Assembly: GCA_937944075.1 (NCBI GenBank)
Contig: CALDZZ010000160.1
Location: forward strand, 1 to 11,145
Origin: an uncultured Rhizobiaceae group bacterium
GTDB lineage: Bacteria; Pseudomonadota; Alphaproteobacteria; Rhizobiales; Rhizobiaceae
Length of the DNA: 11,145 nucleotides
Reading direction: 5' to 3'
The notes beneath the pieces were generated by a model, which saw only the letters and a program-made list of their open reading frames with translations, was not told the DNA's origin and did no database searches. Each line of letters starts with the position of its first letter. Within the stretch, counting starts at the first letter, position 1. Both the position numbers and the translations under genes were made by a program. Positions 1 to 5,706 of the stretch are shown here, in pieces.

Positions 1-207
1 AGCAGCAGTAAAACCGGCGACAAGGGCATTTTCAATCATATAGCCGGAAAGTCTTGTGTCCTTGCCAATCACAACACGGTGCCTGTGATTACCACGACGA
101 AAGGCTATCCCTGCCGCCATGCCAACACGCATCGCTATTTCCGGTGTCATTGGAAAATGGTTTGCAGTACCGCGAATACCATCAGTGCCAAAATACTTCC
201 GTGCCAT
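1..207 (-). CDS. glmM: Phosphoglucosamine mutase, N-terminal part (runs off the left edge)
   Basis: GlmM converts glucosamine-6-phosphate to glucosamine-1-phosphate in the cytoplasm, on the route to UDP-GlcNAc for peptidoglycan and lipopolysaccharide. Only the first 69 codons are in the window. The protein opens with MARKYFGTDGIRG, the hallmark start of the bacterial GlmM family, followed by the conserved stretch VVIGKDTRLSGYMIENAL (residues 45-62). The catalytic phosphoserine loop, near residue 100 in this family, is beyond the edge. The ATG at 205-207 gives exactly the family N-terminus; upstream there is only a weak Shine-Dalgarno (GGATAT). The gene is downstream of ftsH on the same strand, as in many proteobacteria. 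However, an intrinsic terminator at 319-351 lies between the two, so glmM probably has its own promoter. The family assignment is very secure; completeness cannot be judged. Confidence 0.96.
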   Translation of the reverse strand, partial: MARKYFGTDGIRGTANHFPMTPEIAMRVGMAAGIAFRRGNHRHRVVIGKDTRLSGYMIENALVAGFTAA

Positions 208-257
208 ATTACTATATCCGAGTTGTGTGTGTTTACCGCTGTATTGAACATCCAACT

Positions 258-276
258 ACATGAATAACTTTCATGT
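258..276. repeat. 7-bp inverted repeat upstream of glmM
   Basis: ACATGAA (258-264) and TTCATGT (270-276) are perfect inverted arms around a 5-base spacer. The element sits about 50 bp upstream of the glmM start codon and downstream (in the minus-strand sense) of the candidate -10 at 299-304. It would therefore lie in the glmM 5' untranslated region or work as a small operator. A 7-bp arm can arise by chance in AT-rich spacer DNA, so no function is claimed. Confidence 0.3.
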
Positions 277-298
277 GAGGATTCAAAATGTGTATCAG

Positions 299-304
299 AT
301 TATA
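299..304 (-). promoter_or_regulatory. Candidate -10 hexamer for glmM
   Basis: The minus strand reads TATAAT here, a perfect match to the housekeeping -10, about 92 bp upstream of the glmM start codon and just past the ftsH terminator. No good -35 is found at 16-18 bp; the nearest candidate, TTGCGG, is 20 bp away and lies inside the terminator stem. A promoter is expected here because the terminator separates glmM from ftsH. This particular hexamer could still be chance in AT-rich DNA. Confidence 0.35.
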
Positions 305-318
305 ACACATTTAAAACA

Positions 319-351
319 AAAAGACCGCAATTAAGAAAATTGCGGTCTTTT
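319..351 (-). terminator. Intrinsic terminator after ftsH (symmetrical)
   Basis: AAAAGACCGCAA (319-330) and TTGCGGTCTTTT (340-351) form a perfect 12-bp stem around a 9-base loop. On the minus strand the stem is followed by TTTGTTTTAA, a usable U-rich tail, and it starts 24 bp past the ftsH stop codon. The A/T ends of the stem also give a short U-tract on the plus strand, so the structure could work in both directions, although no plus-strand gene reads into it. Confidence 0.9.
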
Positions 352-374
352 ATGGTTAATGAGTGTTTACCAAC

Positions 375-2297
375 TCACGATGGTTGCGGTTCCATGTCGC
401 CTGCATCAGGCTCGCCACCTTTTTTCTTGCGGCCGGCAGTTGGAACAGCAGAGCCTCTTGTTGGCGGCTTGCCGGAATCCTCATCCCGGTTTGGCGGGTT
501 GCCCTTGAGCAACTCCTTGATCTCGTCACCGGAAAGGGTTTCATATTCCAATAATCCCTTGGAAAGGGCTTCCCAGTCCTTTTTCTTCTTTTTGAGAATC
601 TTGGTTGCCTCGCTGTAGGCATCATCCACAAGTCTCCGTACTTCGCTGTCGATAATCTGCGCAGTAGCTTCCGAAGTGTTACCCATGGAACCGCCCAGAC
701 CAAGATAATTCTGCTGGTTTTGGTCACCACTGTAATTAACCTGACCAAGCTTGTCTGAGTAACCCCACTCGGTCACCATGGCCTTGGCAAGTTTGGTAGC
801 CTGCTGGATATCAGATGACGCACCCGATGTTATGTTTTCCTTGCCGAACTTCAATTCCTCGGCAACACGACCACCCATCATGATGGCCAGACGTGAGACC
901 ATGTATTTGTAGCTCATGGAGTAACGATCACCTTCAGGCAATTGCATCACCATGCCAAGTGCACGGCCACGCGGGATAATGGTTGCCTTGTGAACCGGAT
1001 CAGACGAAGGCACGTTAAGCGCTACAATGGCATGACCGGCTTCGTGGTAGGCAGTATTAGTCTTTTCTTCTTCCGACATCGCAGTTGAGCGACGTTCAGC
1101 ACCCATCATGACCTTGTCCTTGGCATCTTCGAATTCTGCCATGCTGACGCGACGCCTGTTGCGACGTGCAGCAAGCAACGCAGCCTCATTTACAAGGTTC
1201 ATCAAATCAGCACCGGAAAAGCCCGGCGTACCACGCGCAAGGATTTTCAGGTCTACATTATCTGTGAGCGGAACTTTCCTTGCATGAACCTTGAGAATTT
1301 TCTCACGACCCGTAACATCCGGATTGGGCACAACAACCTCACGGTCAAAACGGCCAGGACGCAACAAGGCCGGATCGAGAACATCCGGACGGTTGGTAGC
1401 AGCAATCAGGATAATACCTTCATTGGCTTCAAAGCCATCCATCTCGACCAATAGCTGGTTCAAGGTTTGCTCACGCTCGTCGTTGCCACCGCCATGGCCA
1501 GCGCCACGATGACGACCCACAGCATCAATCTCGTCGATGAAAATGATACAAGGTGCATTTTTCTTGGCTTGTTCAAACATGTCACGAACGCGGCTTGCAC
1601 CAACGCCAACGAACATTTCAACAAAGTCAGAACCTGAAATTGTAAAGAAAGGTACATTGGCTTCACCAGCAACAGAACGTGCAAGCAGGGTTTTACCAGT
1701 ACCTGGAGGCCCTACGAGCAGGACGCCGTGTGGAATCTTACCACCAAGACGTTGATATTTTGTCGGATCGCGAAGGAAGTCTACAATTTCTTCAAGGTCT
1801 TCCTTGGCCTCATCAACGCCGGCAACATCCTCAAAGGTCACACGCCCCTGGGTTTCTGTCAGCATCTTGGCCTTTGACTTGCCAAAGCCCATGGCGCCCT
1901 TGTTGGAACCTTGCATCTGACGCATGAAGAAAATCCATACACCCAGAATAATAAACATCGGCAACCAGCTTATGAACATTCCCAAAACCGAAGAACCTTC
2001 GTTGGGTGGCGTTGCATTGATTTCAACGCCACGCTCTTCAAGCTTGCTGACAAGAGCAGGATCATCCGGTGAATAGGTTTCAAAACGACTGTTATCATCG
2101 TTGTAAACACCGGTTATCACACGTCCGGCAATCTCGACGCTTTTGACGTTATTGTTTTCCACTTCATTCAGAAACTTTGAATAGGCAACTTCAGAAGCCT
2201 TTTGCTGTTGGGCAGGGCTTTGAAACAGGTTAAACAGGGCAATGAGCATCACACCGATAATTGCCCATAACGCTAGATTTCTGAAATTCGAGTTCAT
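375..2297 (-). CDS. ftsH: ATP-dependent zinc metalloprotease FtsH
   Basis: FtsH is the inner-membrane AAA+ protease that extracts and degrades misassembled membrane proteins and selected regulators. The 640-residue protein has the full family layout: first transmembrane segment at about 8-24, a periplasmic domain at about 26-104, and a second transmembrane segment at about 106-125. The AAA+ module has Walker A GPPGTGKT (196-203), the pore motif FVG (229-231), Walker B IIFIDEID (251-258) and the second region of homology with its RPGRFDR arginines (313-319). The zinc site is HEAGH (418-422), with the third ligand probably D496 in SGASSDIQQ. The C-terminal tail (about 600-640) is charged, Pro/Gly-rich and probably disordered. 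The ATG at 2295-2297 has AGGA 7 bases upstream. The gene stands alone between its own candidate promoters and a terminator. Nothing essential is missing. Confidence 0.98.
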   Translation of the reverse strand: MNSNFRNLALWAIIGVMLIALFNLFQSPAQQQKASEVAYSKFLNEVENNNVKSVEIAGRVITGVYNDDNSRFETYSPDDPALVSKLEERGVEINATPPNEGSSVLGMFISWLPMFIILGVWIFFMRQMQGSNKGAMGFGKSKAKMLTETQGRVTFEDVAGVDEAKEDLEEIVDFLRDPTKYQRLGGKIPHGVLLVGPPGTGKTLLARSVAGEANVPFFTISGSDFVEMFVGVGASRVRDMFEQAKKNAPCIIFIDEIDAVGRHRGAGHGGGNDEREQTLNQLLVEMDGFEANEGIILIAATNRPDVLDPALLRPGRFDREVVVPNPDVTGREKILKVHARKVPLTDNVDLKILARGTPGFSGADLMNLVNEAALLAARRNRRRVSMAEFEDAKDKVMMGAERRSTAMSEEEKTNTAYHEAGHAIVALNVPSSDPVHKATIIPRGRALGMVMQLPEGDRYSMSYKYMVSRLAIMMGGRVAEELKFGKENITSGASSDIQQATKLAKAMVTEWGYSDKLGQVNYSGDQNQQNYLGLGGSMGNTSEATAQIIDSEVRRLVDDAYSEATKILKKKKKDWEALSKGLLEYETLSGDEIKELLKGNPPNRDEDSGKPPTRGSAVPTAGRKKKGGEPDAGDMEPQPS

Positions 2298-2330
2298 TGG
2301 AACATCCTGAAGTAATATACCTTGTATGAG

Positions 2331-2359
2331 ATTATAGAAGGTTTTGGCTGATTTGTCTT
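2331..2359 (-). promoter_or_regulatory. Candidate housekeeping (sigma-70-type) promoter of ftsH
   Basis: The minus strand reads AAGACA (2354-2359), a 17-bp spacer, then TATAAT (2331-2336). The -10 is perfect and the -35 keeps GACA of TTGACA. Transcription would start near 2324, leaving a short leader of about 27 bases that contains the AGGA ribosome binding site. Placement immediately upstream of ftsH and in the 149-bp gap after tilS supports it. No transcript data are available. Confidence 0.5.
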
Positions 2360-2360
2360 T

Positions 2361-2389
2361 AAATAGGTTCTGTTAGGTTAATTTCCAAG
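2361..2389 (-). promoter_or_regulatory. Candidate heat-shock (RpoH-type) promoter of ftsH
   Basis: The minus strand has CTTGGAA (2383-2389), a 14-bp spacer, then ACCTATTT (2361-2368). Set against the sigma-32 consensus CTTGAAA - spacer - CCCCATNT, the -35 matches at 6 of 7 positions, the -10 at 5 of 7 defined positions, and the spacing fits. It lies directly upstream of the candidate housekeeping promoter. ftsH belongs to the RpoH regulon in E. coli and is heat-inducible in other proteobacteria, which makes the site plausible. It was found by eye and not scored against a matrix. Confidence 0.4.
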
Positions 2390-2428
2390 GCCGGTCGTCA
2401 TAAATAATAGATAAACTTCGACCTGAAT

Positions 2429-2445
2429 ATTCAACAAGGTTGAAT
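2429..2445 (-). repeat. Short inverted repeat just after tilS
   Basis: ATTCAAC (2429-2435) and GTTGAAT (2439-2445) are perfect 7-bp arms around a 3-base loop, beginning two bases past the tilS stop codon. On the minus strand the stem is followed by ATTCAGG rather than a U-run, so it is at best a weak terminator. It may instead stabilise the 3' end of the tilS transcript or be a binding site. It resembles the TATTCAA/TTGAATA palindrome at 4888-4903 after pal. Confidence 0.35.
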
Positions 2446-2446
2446 G

Positions 2447-3775
2447 TTAGTCGACATGCCCAAGACTTCCCATGCGGGTTTTTAACGCATCCACGATTTT
2501 CAAAAGCGAGAAATCATATTCCGGGCAATAATATTCAATGGAACGCACACATGGCACAATGCCAAGACGTACAGGCATTTCAAAGCCTTTTACAAACGGC
2601 AGAATAAAATCATCTCCATCACCACACAGACAAGGCGTTGCACCCAGCACAGCCCTGGGTTTTATTGAAAACTTTCGTCCTCTTGCATCCTCCAGACCCT
2701 GCAATTGTTCCTTGTCAATCGGACCGCAGAAATAGGAGATTGAACTTGTATTATCGATGAAAAAACGACCATCCCACAAAACCGTATCACCTGGCCCTAC
2801 AACTACAGAAGGCAGATTACGCGTTTCACGGTAAAATTTTATACACCCCGCATCCTTCTCAACCACGCAATTGCCGAGCGTCAAGCGGATGTCATCTTGT
2901 GCCTTTATCAACTGTTCCAGCTTGGTCATCGAAACAAAGTACTCCGCACCACCAGCCATTGCGATCAGCACCTGCAGGATAAGGCGCTGTATCGCAGGCG
3001 CCTCAGCCATTACCACCTCATTGGCGATCGTATACATCGGCCCTTCACTCAAAACAATATGCTCCGATAAAACCAACGCGGCTTTTTCATTCACGGATTT
3101 GCGTAATCGTCCCGATAGCGTTGCAAACCGGCACAAGGCATCGATTTGCCCTTCATCTTCTGCGAGCCGGTTTCTAATACGAACCCTTTCATAGGATTCA
3201 TCAAAATTGCTAGGGTCTTCAATCCAGCTTTGATTGAGAGTCTTCAGATAGTCACGAAGTGATTTTCGCGTCACTCCAAGCAATGGGCGCAAGAGTTTTG
3301 TGCGCGCCGGCAATAGCATCAAGGGAGAAATGCCAGACAATCCCCTTGCCTGTTCATGTTGCCCACGCCTTGCGTTGCGCATCAAAATGGTTTCTGCCTG
3401 ATCATTCGCCGTGTGGCCGACAAGAATTGTTGAGGCTCCGATATCAAGTGCAAATTCTTCCAGCAATTGATAACGCGCATTGCGAGCCGCCTGGGAGACC
3501 CCGCTTTCAGGCTTTTGCCCATCCCATGCAATGGTGAGATGAGGCAAGTCCAACCCCTCGCAAACACCAGATACAAAAGCAGCCTCTGCTGCTGCTTCCG
3601 GTCTTAACCCATGGTCAATTGTTACGACCTGCAAACTGGCGTCGACACTTTTTGCCCAAGTGGAAGCAAGCAACAACAATGCAATGGAGTCACTGCCACC
3701 TGACACTGCCACAATTACAGGTGCATTGGTTTCAACTCGTTCAAAGAGTTTTAAAGGATCAGGAATGTGTTGCAT
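2447..3775 (-). CDS. tilS: tRNA(Ile)-lysidine synthetase TilS
   Basis: TilS uses ATP and lysine to convert the wobble cytidine of the CAU anticodon of one isoleucine tRNA to lysidine. This changes its identity from Met to Ile and allows AUA decoding. The 442-residue protein has the N-type ATP-pyrophosphatase P-loop SGGSDS (25-30), the conserved IDHGLRPEA (53-61), GHTANDQAETILMR (120-133), WIEDPSN (184-190) and RVRIRNRL (197-204). These are all family signatures. Residues from about 220 onward are poorly conserved and correspond to the tRNA-binding C-terminal part; the length is close to E. coli TilS (432). The ATG at 3773-3775 is the only start after the in-frame cpoB stop, 21 bp away. The nearest AAGG is about 15 bases upstream, so initiation may depend on coupling to cpoB translation. 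Confidence 0.94.
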   Translation of the reverse strand: MQHIPDPLKLFERVETNAPVIVAVSGGSDSIALLLLASTWAKSVDASLQVVTIDHGLRPEAAAEAAFVSGVCEGLDLPHLTIAWDGQKPESGVSQAARNARYQLLEEFALDIGASTILVGHTANDQAETILMRNARRGQHEQARGLSGISPLMLLPARTKLLRPLLGVTRKSLRDYLKTLNQSWIEDPSNFDESYERVRIRNRLAEDEGQIDALCRFATLSGRLRKSVNEKAALVLSEHIVLSEGPMYTIANEVVMAEAPAIQRLILQVLIAMAGGAEYFVSMTKLEQLIKAQDDIRLTLGNCVVEKDAGCIKFYRETRNLPSVVVGPGDTVLWDGRFFIDNTSSISYFCGPIDKEQLQGLEDARGRKFSIKPRAVLGATPCLCGDGDDFILPFVKGFEMPVRLGIVPCVRSIEYYCPEYDFSLLKIVDALKTRMGSLGHVD

Positions 3776-3796
3776 AAAATGGCTGGTCTGCCTTGC

Positions 3797-4798
3797 TTAA
3801 TTGGTGAGACACCGGGCTGCATTTTGCTCGTAGGAAACATTACGACGAACAACCCTTGAGGAATTTGGATATTTTTGCACTACCTTGGCAAAGGTTGCGC
3901 ATGCCAGCTCTCGCTGGTTCAGGCCTGCAAGGGACACGCCCAGTTTCAGGAGTGTTTGCGGTCCGAACTTGCCGTTGGGCCAGCGGTTCTGGGCATCAAG
4001 ATAAACTTCTGCAGCCTGTTTGAATTGCGACCGCCCCAAATAACTTTCCCCAAGCCAAAACCGGGCTTCCGGCAGACGCGGATGATCCGAATGGATTTCT
4101 GAAAAGCGAACAAGAGCTTTTTCAGCATCTTCATAACGACCTGTTTGAACATGGTCATAGCCAAGGTCAAACAATTCATTTGCATCCCCTGGAAGCACGT
4201 CACTTTCTTCACCCGCACGCGGCAAGGCTGTCAGGTCAAGTGGCTTGCCAATCGTGCTGTCAACAATGTTGCCATTTGCATCAAACTGGATGGTGCCAAG
4301 TGTGCCGGAAGGATTGGGATCCAGTCCCGGCTCACCTTGAAATATTTCAACACCATCAATTGTTGGCGCATTTGCGGCTGGCTCATTGCCTATGGATGCC
4401 GTAGCAGTTTGTGTTTCCCGCGTGGCGGAAGTCCCGTCTGTATCAGTGTTGATTACAGTCTGATCAGACGGTTCAGGCTTTTCCAGGCCATCGTCTCCTT
4501 CAGCGGAGGCTGCCAGATTGCCGCTTGAACCATTTTCAAGGGAACCCTTTTCTTCCAGTTCCTGAAAACGAAACTCGTTGTCTTCATTTTGCCGACGAAT
4601 TTTTTCCTGCATTTCCAGCAGTTGGAAAGTCAGCTCTTCGATGCGTCCGTTAAGCTGGCGAATTTGCTCTTCCAGAACGCTTATTCGATAAGCTGCGTCC
4701 CCCGACTGAACCTTGATCACAGGTGTTCCCGGCTCAAGTGCATTTGCTGGCATGATAACAGCGCACCCAAGACACAAGGAAAGAAAAAGTCTTTTCAT
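3797..4798 (-). CDS. cpoB: Tol-Pal accessory protein CpoB (YbgF), periplasmic TPR protein
   Basis: In E. coli, CpoB coordinates PBP1B-driven peptidoglycan synthesis with Tol-driven outer-membrane constriction and binds TolA. This 333-residue protein has a Sec signal peptide (1-20, predicted cleavage after ANA). A charged coiled-coil segment follows at about 35-84, rich in Glu, Arg and Gln heptads, then an acidic Thr/Asn/Gly-rich linker of about 120 residues (85-203). The C-terminal region has three tetratricopeptide-type repeats (about 204-240, 241-277, 278-314), with the family pattern of LFDLGYDHVQTGRYEDAEKAL and ARFWLGESYLGRSQFKQAA split over repeats 1 and 2. The reading frame stays open 32 codons further upstream, but the ATG at 4796-4798 is chosen because it begins the signal peptide and has GGGGA 7 bases upstream. 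The gene is separated from pal by a terminator and is followed by tilS after 21 bp. Confidence 0.93.
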   Translation of the reverse strand: MKRLFLSLCLGCAVIMPANALEPGTPVIKVQSGDAAYRISVLEEQIRQLNGRIEELTFQLLEMQEKIRRQNEDNEFRFQELEEKGSLENGSSGNLAASAEGDDGLEKPEPSDQTVINTDTDGTSATRETQTATASIGNEPAANAPTIDGVEIFQGEPGLDPNPSGTLGTIQFDANGNIVDSTIGKPLDLTALPRAGEESDVLPGDANELFDLGYDHVQTGRYEDAEKALVRFSEIHSDHPRLPEARFWLGESYLGRSQFKQAAEVYLDAQNRWPNGKFGPQTLLKLGVSLAGLNQRELACATFAKVVQKYPNSSRVVRRNVSYEQNAARCLTN

Positions 4799-4805
4799 TC
4801 TTGAT

Positions 4806-4810
4806 TCCCC
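4806..4810 (-). promoter_or_regulatory. Ribosome binding site deciding the cpoB start
   Basis: The minus strand reads GGGGA 7 bases before the ATG at 4796-4798. The longer open frame, starting near 4894, has no signal peptide at its N-terminus and would bury this site inside the coding region. The shorter start is therefore preferred. Confidence 0.7.
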
Positions 4811-4887
4811 AAATTTGTAATATTGATAACGGCAATGAAGCAGTGTTGGACAAAATAAGCAATAAAACTGCGTCCAAATTTTGTTGC

Positions 4888-4903
4888 TATTCAAACTTGA
4901 ATA
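4888..4903. repeat. 16-bp palindrome between the pal terminator and cpoB
   Basis: TATTCAA-AC-TTGAATA is a perfect 7-bp inverted repeat with a 2-bp centre. It lies beside the pal terminator (4906-4931), whose stem-loop centre has the same bases; the 10-mer TCAAACTTGA occurs at 4891-4900 and again at 4917-4926, 26 bp apart. It could be an operator for cpoB, a second weak hairpin, or the remnant of a duplicated terminator. Confidence 0.5.
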
Positions 4904-4905
4904 AC

Positions 4906-4931
4906 AAAAAAGCGGCTCAAACTTGAGCCGC
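4906..4931 (-). terminator. Intrinsic terminator after pal
   Basis: GCGGCTCAA (4912-4920) and TTGAGCCGC (4923-4931) form a GC-rich 9-bp inverted repeat separated by two bases, effectively an 8-bp stem with a 4-base loop. On the minus strand the stem is followed directly by six T residues (4906-4911). The stem begins about 33 bp past the pal stop codon. This is a convincing Rho-independent terminator and marks a transcription boundary between tol-pal and cpoB-tilS. Confidence 0.9.
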
Positions 4932-4964
4932 CTTGAAACGCCAAACAGGAAATTTGGTTGGTTT

Positions 4965-5483
4965 TTAACCTTGAGGTGTAGTCAAGGCTGTTCTTGCCCG
5001 TCTGTTTTGTGACCAGCAGGAAATATCATTACACACCGCTACAGGACGTTCCTTGCCAAAGGAAATCGTGCGAATTCGATTTCTTGGCACTCCTTGTGAA
5101 GAAAGGAAGTCACGTGTTGCAGCTGCTCGTCTTGCGCCAAGGGCAAGGTTATATTCACGTGTACCGCGCTCGTCCGCATGACCTTCAATGGTAATCGGAT
5201 AATTGGGGTAACGCAGCAACCATTGAGCCTGTCTTGTCAAAGTAGAGCGTGCAGTTGGTGTCAGAATTGACGAATCTGTTTCAAAGAAAACACGGTCACC
5301 AATTTGAGTTGTAAATTCACCTGGTGAACCCGGTGCATTGGCACCACCCAGATTGTTGTTGTTAAGACCAAGCTGTCCCGAGTTGTCAGGAAGCTTTTCT
5401 TTCTTTGCACAACCTGCAACGGCAAGGCCGACAGCAAGGGCAAGGAAAGCAGGTGATTTTAAAATTGATGTTGCAGCAAGCAT
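4965..5483 (-). CDS. pal: Peptidoglycan-associated lipoprotein Pal
   Basis: Pal is the outer-membrane lipoprotein that binds peptidoglycan non-covalently. It also interacts with TolB and with TolA to pull the outer membrane inward at the septum. The 172-residue precursor has a lipoprotein signal peptide ending in the lipobox VAGC, so C25 would be the lipidated residue of the mature protein. A short Asn/Gly-rich tether (about 30-55) follows. The OmpA-like domain (about 62-168) carries the binding signature TIEGHADERGTREYNLALG (98-116); D104 and R119 are the residues expected to contact meso-diaminopimelate. The ATG at 5481-5483 has AGGAG 10 bases upstream. The 223-bp spacer from tolB suggests its own promoter in addition to any readthrough, and a strong terminator follows the gene. 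Confidence 0.97.
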   Translation of the reverse strand: MLAATSILKSPAFLALAVGLAVAGCAKKEKLPDNSGQLGLNNNNLGGANAPGSPGEFTTQIGDRVFFETDSSILTPTARSTLTRQAQWLLRYPNYPITIEGHADERGTREYNLALGARRAAATRDFLSSQGVPRNRIRTISFGKERPVAVCNDISCWSQNRRARTALTTPQG

Positions 5484-5706
5484 GTGCCCGTCGCTCCTAT
5501 GAAATTTTATCTGTCTTGATAATAACTTGTTCAGGTTAATACCCGTTCAAGAAACAGGGTTAACAAACCCTTATCAATCATTTGCTCAAATTCGTCTTTA
5601 TTCTTGCTGGCCTTGAAACACTTCAATATGTCGAAAAGGCGGCAACAGGTTACATATGGTCATCTGTCACCGTCATTCAAGCTGCTTCAGAAACAAGCAG
5701 CCAAAA
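5484..5706. other. tolB-pal intergenic region
   Basis: This 223-bp spacer holds no credible gene; a 71-codon plus-strand frame starting at 5582 runs into tolB and has no ribosome binding site. On the pal strand it contains a hairpin right after tolB (5681-5701), two TTAACC-type elements (TTAACCCT at 5556-5563 and TTAACCT at 5533-5539) and a small GGGTT/AACCC inverted repeat (5557-5570). A weak promoter-like pair, TTGAAC then AGTTAT at 17 bp, is visible near 5520-5550. I do not find a strong promoter by eye, although the length of the spacer suggests one for pal. Confidence 0.5.
5681..5701 (-). repeat. Stem-loop directly after tolB
   Basis: GCTGCTT (5681-5687) and AAGCAGC (5695-5701) form a 7-bp stem with a 7-base loop starting 5 bases past the tolB stop codon. 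On the minus strand the stem is followed by TTGAATGACG, not a U-run, so it is unlikely to be an efficient intrinsic terminator. It may protect the 3' end of the tolQRAB message or attenuate readthrough into pal. Confidence 0.45.

Noticed and set aside
565..600. Two A5 runs (on the ftsH strand) in the five-lysine stretch, considered as a slippage site
   Set aside because: The A-runs are only five long and interrupted by G. The frame continues into normal FtsH sequence (KGLLEYETLSG), and no alternative-frame product is meaningful.
356..748. 130-codon minus-strand frame within the ftsH 3' end
   Set aside because: It is a shifted frame of ftsH, extending slightly past the stop codon, with no ribosome binding site and no recognisable product.
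4145..4528. 127-codon plus-strand frame opposite cpoB
   Set aside because: It is antisense to the low-complexity linker of cpoB, is rich in Cys and aromatic residues as expected of shadow frames, and has no supporting start context.
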